From contig JAEUVV010000011.1 in the NCBI GenBank assembly GCA_016786705.1, forward strand, positions 124,001 to 188,000: a DNA stretch of 64,000 nucleotides, in the 5' to 3' direction. This document shows positions 33,278 through 42,991 of the stretch, piece by piece. Both the position numbers and the translations under genes were made by a program. Each line of letters opens with the position of its first letter. Position 1 is the stretch's first letter. Below the pieces are notes generated by a model. The model was not told the origin of the DNA and searched no databases. It was given only the letters and a program-made list of their open reading frames with translations. Source of the DNA: Taibaiella sp. Its GTDB lineage: Bacteria > Bacteroidota > Bacteroidia > Chitinophagales > Chitinophagaceae.

Positions 33278-35689
33278 ATGAACCGTGTTCAATTATACAA
33301 AGCATTGTGTATACTTGCGCTTTTAGCATTAATGTCTTTTGTTTCTGCCCATGCTCAATATAAGTTATCGGGAAAAATAACTGTGGACCGGGAACAGGCT
33401 ACTTTGGAAAAAATCATAGTACAACTGGTCAATGCCGAAAATGACAGCACCATTAATTCCATGCCGGTCGATAAAGACGGTAATTTTTCCATCAAAGCAC
33501 TCGAAGGTCATTATTTAATCAATTTTGAATGGGATAGCTATATCCTGGAACAAAAAAGTGTTGCCCTTAAATCCGATACCGACCTGGGGATTATCTCCCT
33601 ATCCCTCCCGGTTTATGATGCACTTAAAGGAGTAGCGGTAACGGCAAAAGCGCAAAGCCTCAAAATAGAAGATGGCAAATTGATATATACCCCTGCTATA
33701 AATTCTGCCCAGTCTGCCTTTGAAGTATTACAGACCACGCCTACCCTTACCGTAACCGATGAAGCGATTCAGTTGAATGGGAATGGAAATCCGCGCATTA
33801 TGATCAATGGCAGATGGCAGCGCATGCCCGTCGACCAGCTCCTTACCTACCTCAAAAGCCTGCCGGCACAAAAGATCAAAAGCATCCAGGTGGTAAGGAA
33901 CCCCGGTGCGGAACAGGACGCGGAAAACAATTCCGGTTACATCAATATTATCTTACGCGATCAAAAAGAGCAGGGCTACCTGGGCTCGCTAAGCATGAAC
34001 GCATTTAAAGCTACTTATTTTAATTACAATCCCGCTATTAACCTGAGCGCTCATTTAGGAAAGCTGCAGCTTAATGCCAACCTCGGCTACAGCAATGGGA
34101 AGATGAAAACCCCCGGAAGTAATTTTTTACATTTCCCCGATAAATACTGGGAAGAGCACAACCGCCAGGTCAGGACCTCAAACGCACTGCCCCTGAGCGT
34201 TAACGCCGATTACCAATTGAATAAAAAACACCTTATAGGCGCCGGCATTACTTACCAGCACAGTCGCTATAAAAGCGATGAGCATAACCAGACGGATATA
34301 TTCAACCTGAACAGGACGCAAATTGATTCTTCTTTATTAACTAAGGGAAAAAACCCGGAGACAATGAGCAACCTTTCTTTGAATGTAAACTACACTTACA
34401 ATATCAACGATTCGGGGCGAAAGATCTCCATAGACCTCAACCATTACGAGCAAAACTATAACAGGCTGCAGGAATTTACTAACTTCCGGTTTGATGCCAG
34501 TGGGCAGCCTACACAAGCCGGCCAAAGCTTCCGCTCGGGTAACGACCAGCGCATGCTGATCAGTACGGCCAATATAGATGTGCAGCATCCTTTAAAATGG
34601 CTGAACCTGAACTATGGCGCTAAGTTTTCTTATATCAGTAATCAAAACCGCACTTCTTTCTATCAATACCTTAGCGACAACTGGGAGCCCGACAATAACC
34701 GTTTTGATCATTTCACTTACGATGAAAGTACTTATGCCTTATTTGCCAGGGCCAGTAAGGAGGTGCAAAAGTGGAGCCTGAGTACCGGGCTCAGGTGGGA
34801 ATTTACAGAAACAATGGGCATAAGTAAAGTGTACAATATCCGCAATAAAAACAATTATGCCCGGCTCTTCCCCTCTGCCAGTATAGGCTATAATCCCAGC
34901 ACAACGCATAATTACAGCCTGAATTATTCCCGGCGGATTGATCGTCCTTTTTTCGGACAGGTAAATCCATTTCGCTGGTACCATACGCAATATGCTTTTA
35001 CAAATGGTAATCCCTCCCTGCAGCCTTACTTCAGCCACAATATAGAGCTGAATTACGTCCTACATCAAAAATGGTTTTTCGGCGCTTATTACAGCCGCTC
35101 CGACGGGATGTTCTCTGAGTATGACCTGGTAGACCCGGTGAGCAATTTCAGAGAGACCCGCGTAGACAATATTTTAGACCTTAATGTATATGGGCTCAAT
35201 GCTTCGGCACAGGCATACCCCTTAAAGTTTTGGTTACTCATACCACAGGCAGGCATCAGCTATACCCGGATTTTCTCCAAAGCGGATTTCCTCAACTATT
35301 CGGCCGGGACCTTTGTTTATAGCGCGCTCTACCAGCAGTTTAATTTAGACGAAAAGAAGCAATGGCTTTTTGATGCCAATACTTATGTATACGCGCCCCG
35401 CAATTATGGTATTATGCAATTGAAGACCTTGTGGACCCAGTCTTTCAAATTAACCTATGCTACTTCCGATACTAAATGGCAATTCGTTTTATCAGCTAAT
35501 GATGTATTCCGCAGCGCGGCGATGCGTTACAATTCTATCATTAACGAAACCCTCAGGGAGCGCTATGTGTACCGCGATCAAAGGCATATCGGACTTACGG
35601 TGCGCTATAATTTCAAAAACGGGACGACACAGGCCAAAAGAGAGAAAAGCCAAAGTAACGAAGAGGAAATGGACCGCACCAGGGGTTAG
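33278..35689 (+). CDS. TonB-dependent-receptor-like outer membrane protein (OMP_b-brl_3 type)
   Basis: 803 aa from ATG 33278, which gives a clean signal peptide (MNRVQLYKALCILALLALMS then ...AHAQ). An upstream start at 33245 would precede the probable promoter TATCTTCG (33251-33258). An N-terminal carboxypeptidase-regulatory-like domain (about 28-110) is followed by a plug-like domain (LNGNGNPRIMINGRWQRMP, IQVVRNPGAEQDAE) and a ~600-residue beta-barrel with typical NYxxxYN/RxNxxxN strands and LTVRYNFKNG at the end. Unlike SusC proteins it has no SusD partner. The ligand is unknown. A strong 22-bp dyad upstream suggests tight regulation. Confidence 0.85.
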   Translation: MNRVQLYKALCILALLALMSFVSAHAQYKLSGKITVDREQATLEKIIVQLVNAENDSTINSMPVDKDGNFSIKALEGHYLINFEWDSYILEQKSVALKSDTDLGIISLSLPVYDALKGVAVTAKAQSLKIEDGKLIYTPAINSAQSAFEVLQTTPTLTVTDEAIQLNGNGNPRIMINGRWQRMPVDQLLTYLKSLPAQKIKSIQVVRNPGAEQDAENNSGYINIILRDQKEQGYLGSLSMNAFKATYFNYNPAINLSAHLGKLQLNANLGYSNGKMKTPGSNFLHFPDKYWEEHNRQVRTSNALPLSVNADYQLNKKHLIGAGITYQHSRYKSDEHNQTDIFNLNRTQIDSSLLTKGKNPETMSNLSLNVNYTYNINDSGRKISIDLNHYEQNYNRLQEFTNFRFDASGQPTQAGQSFRSGNDQRMLISTANIDVQHPLKWLNLNYGAKFSYISNQNRTSFYQYLSDNWEPDNNRFDHFTYDESTYALFARASKEVQKWSLSTGLRWEFTETMGISKVYNIRNKNNYARLFPSASIGYNPSTTHNYSLNYSRRIDRPFFGQVNPFRWYHTQYAFTNGNPSLQPYFSHNIELNYVLHQKWFFGAYYSRSDGMFSEYDLVDPVSNFRETRVDNILDLNVYGLNASAQAYPLKFWLLIPQAGISYTRIFSKADFLNYSAGTFVYSALYQQFNLDEKKQWLFDANTYVYAPRNYGIMQLKTLWTQSFKLTYATSDTKWQFVLSANDVFRSAAMRYNSIINETLRERYVYRDQRHIGLTVRYNFKNGTTQAKREKSQSNEEEMDRTRG

Positions 35690-35711
35690 CACACCGCAGC
35701 TTTATGTTACA

Positions 35712-35750
35712 ACAAATGGACAGTCCCAAAATTGTGACTGTCCATTTTAT
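35712..35750 (+). terminator. Terminator after the TonB-type barrel gene
   Basis: AATGGACAGTC (35715-35725) and GACTGTCCATT (35736-35746), perfect 11-bp stem, then TTAT. A short A/T run also suits the convergent gene at 35767. Confidence 0.75.
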
Positions 35751-35766
35751 CAAAATTTGTACTTTA

Positions 35767-36183
35767 TTATAGTTGCTGGTCAAAATCAAACTGCCCCTGT
35801 CCTAATCTTTTTTTGTAAGCCTGGAAAGCTTCCGGGTCCCCGTAAGGACCTTCATAAACCGCATCTCCAAAGGCCAGCATAGGAAAAAAAACAATACCTA
35901 GCAAAAGCATACCAATAGTAAATCCTTCATCTTTTCCAAAACTTTTGGACAACATATTATAAGTCCAGACCAGGAAAATAATATTGGCTACCGGCACAAG
36001 GCAGATCAGCACCACCCACCAGGCAGGCTTGCCTACAATCTTCATCAGGGTTATTAAGTTATAGATCGGGATGATGGACTTCCAGCCTTCTTCACCTGCT
36101 TTTTCATAGATCTTCCACATAGAGGCGATGATCAATCCGATAACACCCAGGTAAAAAATAATTCCGATTCCAATGAAGAGCAT
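35767..36183 (-). CDS. DUF5684-type small membrane protein
   Basis: 138 aa with three or four hydrophobic helices (about 1-22, 50-72, 78-95, 92-110). The conserved phrase WKIYEKAGEEGWKSIIPIYNLITLMKIVGKP, quoted here only by its key residues GWKSIIPIYN and GKPAWW, is typical of the DUF5684 family of Bacteroidota and Firmicutes. The C-terminus is acidic/charged (GPYGDPEAFQAYKKRLG). Function unknown. Monocistronic. Confidence 0.75.
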   Translation of the reverse strand: MLFIGIGIIFYLGVIGLIIASMWKIYEKAGEEGWKSIIPIYNLITLMKIVGKPAWWVVLICLVPVANIIFLVWTYNMLSKSFGKDEGFTIGMLLLGIVFFPMLAFGDAVYEGPYGDPEAFQAYKKRLGQGQFDFDQQL

Positions 36184-36286
36184 AAATTTATAGTTTTAAA
36201 TGATTTAGAACTACAATGCTACTTTCTTTTGTCTTAAATGGCAAAAAAATTCTACTATATTTTTATTACCTGGCCTTAAAATCAGG

Positions 36287-36321
36287 CAAAAAAAAGGGGT
36301 TGCCTGGTGACACCCCCTTTG
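36287..36321 (-). terminator. Terminator of sodA
   Basis: On the minus strand AAAGGGGGTG pairs with AACCCCTTT, followed by a T8 run (plus A8 at 36288-36295). It begins 27 bp after the sod stop. Confidence 0.75.
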
Positions 36322-36347
36322 CTCTATATGCTTTTACTGCTTAATGA

Positions 36348-36947
36348 TTAAAGAGCGGCTTCATAGCGCTTGCTCACCTCTTCCCAGTTAATCACGTTCC
36401 AGATCGCGGAAAGATAGTCAGGACGCTTGTTCTGGTATTTCAGGTAGTAAGCGTGCTCCCACACATCAATCCCTAAAACCGGGGTGCCTTTTACATCAGC
36501 AACATCCATCAACGGATTGTCCTGGTTAGGTGTAGAGGTTACTTCCAGCTTACCGTCCTTAACGATCAACCAGGCCCAGCCACTACCGAAACGGGTAGCA
36601 CCTGCAGTACTTAATTTTTCTTTTAAGGCGTCCATGCCGCCTAAAGTGTCAATAGCTGCAGCTAATTTTTCAGAAGGCTTGGAACCGTTGTTGCTTAAAA
36701 TTTCCCAGAATAAAGTGTGGTTGAAATGACCACCACCGTTATTGCGCACGGCGGCAGGGTATTTAGAGATATTAGCCATCAGCTCTTCTAAAGAAAGATT
36801 TTCAGCATCAGTACCTTCAATCGCTTTGTTCAGGTTGTCCACATAAGCCTTATGATGACGATCGTGGTGGATCTCCATAGTCAAAGCGTCAATATGTGGT
36901 TCTAAAGCATTGAATGCATAAGGTAATGCAGGAAGTGTGTGTGCCAT
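36348..36947 (-). CDS. sodA: Superoxide dismutase, Mn-type
   Basis: 199 aa, Fe/Mn-SOD family, cytoplasmic (no signal peptide). Converts superoxide to peroxide and oxygen. Metal ligands His27, His77 (GGGHFNH), Asp161 and His165 (DVWEHAYY) are all present. Gln142 in [10 protein letters not shown] is the position used by manganese enzymes (Fe enzymes carry the equivalent Gln elsewhere), and GGGHFNH is also Mn-like, so Mn is likely, though cambialistic use of Fe is common. Monocistronic with an exact -7 box 45 bp upstream and its own terminator. Confidence 0.95.
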   Translation of the reverse strand: MAHTLPALPYAFNALEPHIDALTMEIHHDRHHKAYVDNLNKAIEGTDAENLSLEELMANISKYPAAVRNNGGGHFNHTLFWEILSNNGSKPSEKLAAAIDTLGGMDALKEKLSTAGATRFGSGWAWLIVKDGKLEVTSTPNQDNPLMDVADVKGTPVLGIDVWEHAYYLKYQNKRPDYLSAIWNVINWEEVSKRYEAAL

Positions 36948-36991
36948 TATTTTAATTATTTATTGTTGTGAGTAAAATGTTTTTGATAGCG

Positions 36992-36999
36992 CAAATGTA
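36992..36999 (-). promoter_or_regulatory. TAnnTTTG -7 box before sodA
   Basis: Minus-strand TACATTTG, exact match, 44 bp before the sodA start at 36947. Confidence 0.6.
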
Positions 37000-37125
37000 A
37001 ACGTATTAGGCTTAAGATAAAAATGATGCGTTAAAATTTAAAGATTTTTTAGCCATAACATAGATTCCACTGATACGGCTATTACCTCAACCATTAAAAA
37101 GGCATGGTCCATTCTATTTCATGCA

Positions 37126-37155
37126 TAAAAAAGCCGCTCCTTTACGAAACGGCTG
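37126..37155 (-). terminator. Terminator of the topo IV/nuclease/gldG operon
   Basis: On the minus strand AGCCGTTTC pairs with GGAGCGGCT (two G-T pairs), loop GTAAA, followed by a T6 run (plus A6 at 37126-37131). It lies 70 bp after the gldG stop. Confidence 0.65.
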
Positions 37156-37224
37156 TATAATATTTCACTTAATAATATTATATTTTTAACTTATAAGTCA
37201 ACTAAAATAACAGGCCGCAACCGC

Positions 37225-38949
37225 TTATTTGGCATATTTCCTTTTACGGATATAAGTGTATACCAAACCTAAAATACCCACCAATATTACCGGTAGCCCT
37301 ATAGCCAGGAACTGCCATTTAGTTTCTTCTTCCACAACCCGTTTCGGGTCCAGTATACGGCTCTGGAAATTTTTGGTGCGTGCTTCCAGCAAATTATTGT
37401 CATCGATCAGGTAAGTAAGACTGTTCTGGAAGAAAGAAGCATTGTCAAATCTAAACCCTTTCTCAAACCTGTAGGCACCCATTTCCGCCGGGCCGTTCTC
37501 CCCTACTTCGTTTAACAGGATATCCGCGTCGCTTAACACAATGATCTTCGCGTTCGCGGCACTCTGGTTTTTAACGATCAGCTGATGCTGGTCAATAAAG
37601 GCCGTTAAAGCATCAGAATGCTGCTGGGCAAAGGGCGATACGAAAGTCCCTTCTAACAGAGCAGCGACTACCACGTTTTTCTTATTAAAAGTCGCCAGGT
37701 TGGGTTGTTCCAGTATACTTTGGTTATACATCACCACAGCCGGCAGGCCTACTGTTTTTGTATTAACAGAACTGTTCAGCAAAGGCATTTTCTTTACCTT
37801 GGCATCATTATTTTTATTCAGGTCTATACTACTGGGGAATCTGGCCAATACACCTTGCAGGTTTTTGCTCAGCGCTAATTGATCATTACCCTCCAGTACC
37901 GGGAAATAAGGCCAGGAATATTTTTGTGGCTGTGCTTCGCCCCCTACGGCTACCGGGATGCCCGCATTTGCAATGGCATCCAGCACCAGGTCGTTATTCA
38001 CCCGCGCACCGTAAGGAAAAAGCAGCTCGTTAAGGCCGGTATTTAAGGGCGTTGCCGTAAAGGTGCTCGTATGCTGGAAGCTATCAATATTAGCCAGCGT
38101 AGCATCCAGGGCGAAAAGCACACGGCCGCCCTGCATAATATATTGATCTATTTTAAACAGGTCTAACTCAGAGAAAGGTATGGTCGGCTTTACGATCAGC
38201 ATAGCTTTATAGCTTGCCGGTATGCTGGTCACACTTTGCAGGTTAAGGGAATCCATGCCGTATTTGGCAATGCCTACATTACGCGCCAGGCTCAGCATTT
38301 CGGCCGAGGTAGGCTCCCCGTTACCGGTAAGGTAAGCCACCATATCATCTTTAGGCTTGCTCAGCTGGCGGATGGCATTACCCAGGTTGTATTCCAGCAT
38401 GATCTCTGAGCGCAGCAGGATCTGCTTGTTCAGCACCATTGAATTACTCTCCTGCAGCATAACCGGCATACTGCGCGCTTCACCCCCATTTTCGGGGATA
38501 TAAGTGACCAGCGCCCAGGGATACACCAGGCGTTGCTGCATGCCGCCCTCTTCATTCACCGTAACGGGGAACCCTGTCATACCGTACTGGCGCAGTGAGT
38601 TCACGGCATCCTCATTGTCTACAGGGTCTACAAACTGGTAGGTTACTTTACGATGGCTCTCATTACTAAAAGTCTTCAGCAGCTCTTCCGTACCGTAGGC
38701 AAGATTTTTAAACGCAGCGGGCATTTTTTTGCCGGAAAGGAAAACAGTGACATTCACATTGCCTTTCAGTCCTTTCAGCATTTGAGTGGTAGCTTTTGTA
38801 GTGCTATAACGTTTATCTGCTGTAAGGTCCAGCTGGGCATACCAGCGGTAGGCAATAATATTGATACCTATAAGTATCAACACTACGAACAGGAATGATC
38901 TAAATAAAGATTGGCGTTTCTTTTGATTGGTGGAAACCTCAGATGACAT
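37225..38949 (-). CDS. gldG: Gliding motility ABC-type auxiliary protein GldG
   Basis: 574 aa. N-terminal membrane helix (SLFRSFLFVVLILIGINIIAYRWY) followed by the signature LDLTADKRYSTTKATTQMLKG, an ABC-transporter auxiliary domain (about 45-540; VTVFLSGKKMPAAFK, VNSLRQYGMTGFPV, MVAYLTGNGEP) and a C-terminal helix with basic tail (LGLVYTYIRKRKYAK). In Flavobacterium, GldG works with the permease GldF and ATPase GldA, and gldF is normally adjacent. Here no gldF is on either side; the preceding gene is a bifunctional nuclease (40 bp gap). The family call is firm. Confidence 0.92.
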   Translation of the reverse strand: MSSEVSTNQKKRQSLFRSFLFVVLILIGINIIAYRWYAQLDLTADKRYSTTKATTQMLKGLKGNVNVTVFLSGKKMPAAFKNLAYGTEELLKTFSNESHRKVTYQFVDPVDNEDAVNSLRQYGMTGFPVTVNEEGGMQQRLVYPWALVTYIPENGGEARSMPVMLQESNSMVLNKQILLRSEIMLEYNLGNAIRQLSKPKDDMVAYLTGNGEPTSAEMLSLARNVGIAKYGMDSLNLQSVTSIPASYKAMLIVKPTIPFSELDLFKIDQYIMQGGRVLFALDATLANIDSFQHTSTFTATPLNTGLNELLFPYGARVNNDLVLDAIANAGIPVAVGGEAQPQKYSWPYFPVLEGNDQLALSKNLQGVLARFPSSIDLNKNNDAKVKKMPLLNSSVNTKTVGLPAVVMYNQSILEQPNLATFNKKNVVVAALLEGTFVSPFAQQHSDALTAFIDQHQLIVKNQSAANAKIIVLSDADILLNEVGENGPAEMGAYRFEKGFRFDNASFFQNSLTYLIDDNNLLEARTKNFQSRILDPKRVVEEETKWQFLAIGLPVILVGILGLVYTYIRKRKYAK

Positions 38950-38989
38950 AATACTACCGGGTGGAAATGATATGGATAAGGGAGGCTGC

Positions 38990-39622
38990 TTATTCGCTTA
39001 CTCCCCTGTTTTTAAGTTCGTCTCTTATCTGGATGGCCAGATCGTAATCTTCGGTATCTAAAGCTTTTTGCATCATCTCTTTCAACTCTTCCACATTATA
39101 ATGGCTTAAGGTAGATGCCGAGCTTTTCTTCTTACGGCTTTTCGGGGCCTGGGCTTCAGTCGGCTCCTCTTCCTTGCTTTCTTCAGCTTCCAGCTCCGGT
39201 ATAATGCCGGTACCTTCACTAATACCTGCAGCCTCGTTCAGGATCTGCTCATAGGTATAGATCTGGCAGCCGTTTCTTATGGCCAAAGCCACCGCGTCAG
39301 AGGTCCGGGAATCTATTTCTAAAGTTTCCCCGTTGCGGTCGCAAATCAGGTGGGCATAAAAGATCCCTTCAGACAAACGATAAATAACTACTTCCAAAAG
39401 GGTAATGCTAAATGCTTCCATCAGGTTGGTCATCAGGTCATGGGTCAGTGGCCGCGAGGGTTTGATCTGCTCAAGCGCCACGGCTATGGACTGGGCCTCA
39501 AAACTACCGATCACTATAGGTAAACGCCTCAATCCGCCAACTTCTCCCAAAACAACCGCATAAGATTGCAATTGGGTCACACTACTCGATAAGGCAATTA
39601 TTTCTAAAGGAATTTTATTCAT
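38990..39622 (-). CDS. Bifunctional nuclease family protein (DUF151) with UVR motif
   Basis: 210 aa. Residues 1-140 match the BFN/DUF151 fold (LPIVIGSFEAQSIAVALEQI, PSRPLTHDLMTNLMEAF, SRTSDAVALAIR). An acidic and basic linker (about 140-172, EEPTEAQAPKSRKKKSS) leads to a UvrB/UvrC-type helical motif at ~176-206 (LKEMMQKALDTEDYDLAIQI). This DUF151-UVR fusion is common in Bacteroidota. Nuclease activity is known for a plant homologue; the bacterial role is poorly defined. Lies between topoisomerase IV subunit A (73 bp) and gldG (40 bp) on the same strand, so likely co-transcribed. Confidence 0.88.
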   Translation of the reverse strand: MNKIPLEIIALSSSVTQLQSYAVVLGEVGGLRRLPIVIGSFEAQSIAVALEQIKPSRPLTHDLMTNLMEAFSITLLEVVIYRLSEGIFYAHLICDRNGETLEIDSRTSDAVALAIRNGCQIYTYEQILNEAAGISEGTGIIPELEAEESKEEEPTEAQAPKSRKKKSSASTLSHYNVEELKEMMQKALDTEDYDLAIQIRDELKNRGVSE

Positions 39623-39695
39623 CTTGATTTAAATTCTTCTGCTTCAATTAATAAAGCTACTAAATAATATCGATTAATATTTTAATTTAAGCTAC

Positions 39696-42263
39696 TTAAA
39701 ATAAAGTCGGCGCTCTTCCGCCACTTTCTTCAATTTTATCCTCATCATCCTCTGCTTCCGGCTCTGGTAAGGTAGCGGTTATGCTCAGCAAATCTTTATC
39801 AGACAAGCGGCTTCCGATGGCCTTCCAGCCGGTAACTTCCATATATTCTGCCGGTTTGAGTTCCTGCACCTGCGCGTCCGCTTTCTTTTTACCATTCATA
39901 ATGGTTAAAGTAGGATTTGGATGGGTAGTTACGAAATACAGGTAATTCTTATTGCCCTCTTTGATAAACAGGAATTTGTTTTTCAAGGTCTGGGTTTCTA
40001 TACGGAAACGTTTGATGTTAAATTGCTTCTTATCATTATCCCAGTACACCGCGGTTATGGGGTCTTCCGGCACCCACTTCTCAATCGCCAGGATCTGCTC
40101 GCGCTCATAGCGGTTGGTCAGGTCAAAATCCGTCAGTTCATAATGCCCGTCTTTATAGAACACTACGATACGGTCTTCTACATTAAAGCTGCCCAGTAAT
40201 CGGCCATAGCCGTCTGTATTTAAACGGCCCACCTGCTCGTCATACCAGATCTTAGGCGCTTCCAGCGTGCTACGGCCCTGCTCTTTGAATTTCACCTGGC
40301 GTACCGGGTATTTGGTTACCTGGTTACCCTGCGAGCTTCTTCCCTTGATCGCCAGCTCTTCAAAGTAATAATCAAAGGCCTTGACCCTGGCCGTAGAACC
40401 CGGGGATAAGGTTACGGTAACTACTTCCGCCTCTCCGTTCGGGTTAGCCGTGAAGTAGATGATCTTGCTGCCTTTATTTCCTTTCGTCAGGTCGTATTGT
40501 TTGTCCCGGGTGATGCCGGTTACATTAAACCGTTTCGCATACACGATACCGGTCTGCCCGTCCATGTACATTACATTATAGGTCGTGCGGTCATCGCTTT
40601 TACGGAATACGTCCACATGAATAATGTCTTTACCTACAAAAGTCTTATCGGCGACTTTCGTCACTACCATGCTACCGTCTTTTTTGAAAACGATAATATC
40701 ATCTATATCCGAGCAGTCGATCACGAATTCATCTTTCTTCAGCGAAGAACCAATAAACCCTTCTTTACGATTTACGTATAATTTAGTATTAGCTATGGCG
40801 ACTTTTGTAGCCTGGATGGTATCAAATATTTTCACCTCCGTCTTGCGCTCTTTACCTTTACCGTATTTCTTCAACAGGTTTTCATAGTAAGCTATGGCGT
40901 AATCAGTCAGGTGCTCTATATTATGTTTCACCTGCTTAATATCTTCTTCTACCGATTTAATATGCTCATCTGCTTTGAAACTGTCAAATTTGGATATACG
41001 CTTGATCTTAATTTCCGTTAAACGGATAATATCTTCCTGGATGATTTCCCGGCGGAACAGTTTCTTATAAGGAGTTAACCCTTTATCTATAGCTGCCAAA
41101 ACGCCTTCCCAGGTTGTTTCTTCTTCAATATCGCGGTAAATCCTCTTTTCTATAAATATCTTTTCTAATGAAGAGTAATGCCAGTCATTCTCCAGTTCGG
41201 CCAGCTTGATCTCCAATTCTTTATGCAGTAACGATTTGGTATCTGCCACAGAATGCTTCAGCAGGTCGGTAACCCCTACAAAATGCGGCTTATCGTTGAT
41301 AATAATACAGGCATTCGGTGAAATAGAGATCTGGCAATCGGTAAACGCGTATAAAGCATCGATAGTCTGATCTATGGAAACCCCTTGAGCCAGCTGTACG
41401 ATGAGTTCCACATCGGCAGCAGTATTATCAATAACGCTCTTGATCTTGATTTTACCTTTTTCATTCGCCTTCAGGATACTTTCTATGAGGCCGGAGGTGG
41501 TCACGCCATAAGGTACATCTTTAATCGCCAGCGTTTTTTTATCTACTTCTTCTATATGTGCCCGCACGAGTACTTTACCTCCACGTGCACCATCATTATA
41601 GTTAGTGACGTCTACCATCCCCCCGGTTAAGAAATCAGGGAAAAGGCTGAACGCTTTGCCTTTCAAATGTTTAATGGAAGCCTCTATCAGTTCAAGAAAA
41701 TTATGCGGTAATATTTTGGTAGAAAGCCCTACCGCGATCCCATCCGCCCCTTGTGACAACAACATCGGGAACTTCATCGGAAGCGTTACCGGCTCATTTT
41801 TACGGCCGTCATAGCTCAGTTGCCAATCGGTCGTCTTGGCATTAAACGCAACTTCAAGCGCGAATTTAGACAGGCGCGCCTCTATATAACGGGCTGCCGC
41901 TGCACGGTCGCCCGTGCGCACATCGCCCCAGTTTCCCTGCGTTTCTATCAGCAGGTCTTTCTGGCCGATGTTCACCATAGCGTCGCCAATACTGGCATCC
42001 CCATGCGGGTGATACTGCATCGTCTGCCCGATAATATTAGCCGCTTTATTGAAACGGCCGTCATCCATCTCCTTCATCGCATGCAGGATACGGCGCTGCA
42101 CCGGCTTAAGCCCGTCCCGCACATCAGGTACCGCACGCTCTAATATTACATAGCTGGCATATTCCAAAAACCAGTTTTCATACATTTTATCCACAGAAGT
42201 GGCATGCTCTTCATAAGCATGCGATTGGCCTTCTTCCGGTAATTCGCTGTCACTCATAGTCAA
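39696..42263 (-). CDS. parC: DNA topoisomerase IV subunit A (ParC-type)
   Basis: 855 aa. Breakage-reunion subunit of type IIA topoisomerase. QRRILHAM, MQYHPHGDASIGDAMV and catalytic Tyr126 in RAAAARYIEARLSKF are present. The C-terminal part (about 500-820) is a beta-pinwheel domain, but the strict GyrA-box (QxRRGGxG) is absent, which favours ParC over GyrA. An acidic tail ends PTLF. The partner parE is not in the window. Start could be ATG 42263 or 42257 (MSDSEL). No clear -7 box; CGAAATTA (minus TAATTTCG) upstream is 7 of 8. First gene of a probable operon with the nuclease and gldG. Confidence 0.93.
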   Translation of the reverse strand: MTMSDSELPEEGQSHAYEEHATSVDKMYENWFLEYASYVILERAVPDVRDGLKPVQRRILHAMKEMDDGRFNKAANIIGQTMQYHPHGDASIGDAMVNIGQKDLLIETQGNWGDVRTGDRAAAARYIEARLSKFALEVAFNAKTTDWQLSYDGRKNEPVTLPMKFPMLLSQGADGIAVGLSTKILPHNFLELIEASIKHLKGKAFSLFPDFLTGGMVDVTNYNDGARGGKVLVRAHIEEVDKKTLAIKDVPYGVTTSGLIESILKANEKGKIKIKSVIDNTAADVELIVQLAQGVSIDQTIDALYAFTDCQISISPNACIIINDKPHFVGVTDLLKHSVADTKSLLHKELEIKLAELENDWHYSSLEKIFIEKRIYRDIEEETTWEGVLAAIDKGLTPYKKLFRREIIQEDIIRLTEIKIKRISKFDSFKADEHIKSVEEDIKQVKHNIEHLTDYAIAYYENLLKKYGKGKERKTEVKIFDTIQATKVAIANTKLYVNRKEGFIGSSLKKDEFVIDCSDIDDIIVFKKDGSMVVTKVADKTFVGKDIIHVDVFRKSDDRTTYNVMYMDGQTGIVYAKRFNVTGITRDKQYDLTKGNKGSKIIYFTANPNGEAEVVTVTLSPGSTARVKAFDYYFEELAIKGRSSQGNQVTKYPVRQVKFKEQGRSTLEAPKIWYDEQVGRLNTDGYGRLLGSFNVEDRIVVFYKDGHYELTDFDLTNRYEREQILAIEKWVPEDPITAVYWDNDKKQFNIKRFRIETQTLKNKFLFIKEGNKNYLYFVTTHPNPTLTIMNGKKKADAQVQELKPAEYMEVTGWKAIGSRLSDKDLLSITATLPEPEAEDDEDKIEESGGRAPTLF

Positions 42264-42481
42264 GGTTCCGAAAATTTAAGGGCGAAATTAACAAAAAAGG
42301 AGCGAAAATGAATTTATTGTACCTCCTAATGCTAAAGCATTCATTCATAGGCAGTAGGAATACGGTCTTCTTAAATAAAAGCAAAATATGGAGCCGATAG
42401 CAGGCCGGTTAACATAAATCCCGTTTCTTTACGTTAAATATTATAACTAGATCCTGCAAAATATCAACAATTATTTTTATT

Positions 42482-42991
42482 TTGTATCTGAGTTTTAAAT
42501 TAAAATATCTTCTTTTATTCATTTTACCAGATGAAACTCCACAGGAAACCAGGGTTAAGCATCACTATAAAAATAGTGTCTTCCTGACAATAGGTGGGGC
42601 TACAGGCCTGGGTAGTATAAATTATGAAAGAAGAATAAGCAATTTCCATTCGGTAAGTCTTTGGGGCCATGCAGGTTTAGGGACTTTCAAGATAAAAGAT
42701 TTCAGGAACCGATTTAACCCCGACCTGCTGATTCCGTTTGGTCTTTACACCAGGATAGGACAGCAAAAGCACAGTGCCATAGCCGGTATGGGCAGCGTAC
42801 TGAACCATTTTGTTATGGCTGATGGTGCTGCCGCGGTACGCAACACTTCATTCGGGTTCTTTGCCAAAATAGGCTATCGCTTTACCTTCAATAAAAACCG
42901 CATTTACGCTCAACTTACCTATACACCTATCCTGAACCGTAACAATTACATTCACAACTGGGCCGGACTCTGCCTTGCTTATGCTTTCTAA
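42482..42991 (+). CDS. Probable outer membrane beta-barrel protein without ATG start
   Basis: 169 aa if read from TTG 42482. The frame has no ATG start in its first part and is closed upstream by a stop at 42416, so it starts at TTG or has lost its 5' end. The N-terminus is hydrophobic (FKLKYLLLFILP), not a perfect signal peptide. The rest resembles a small barrel: VFLTIGGATGLGSINYERR, VSLWGHAGLG, FGLYTRIGQQKHSAIAGMG, FFAKIGYRF and a terminal strand ending LAYAF with aromatic last residue. Its stop directly abuts the ATG of the GDPD gene, so the two are probably one operon. Function unknown. Confidence 0.6.
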   Translation: MYLSFKLKYLLLFILPDETPQETRVKHHYKNSVFLTIGGATGLGSINYERRISNFHSVSLWGHAGLGTFKIKDFRNRFNPDLLIPFGLYTRIGQQKHSAIAGMGSVLNHFVMADGAAAVRNTSFGFFAKIGYRFTFNKNRIYAQLTYTPILNRNNYIHNWAGLCLAYAF

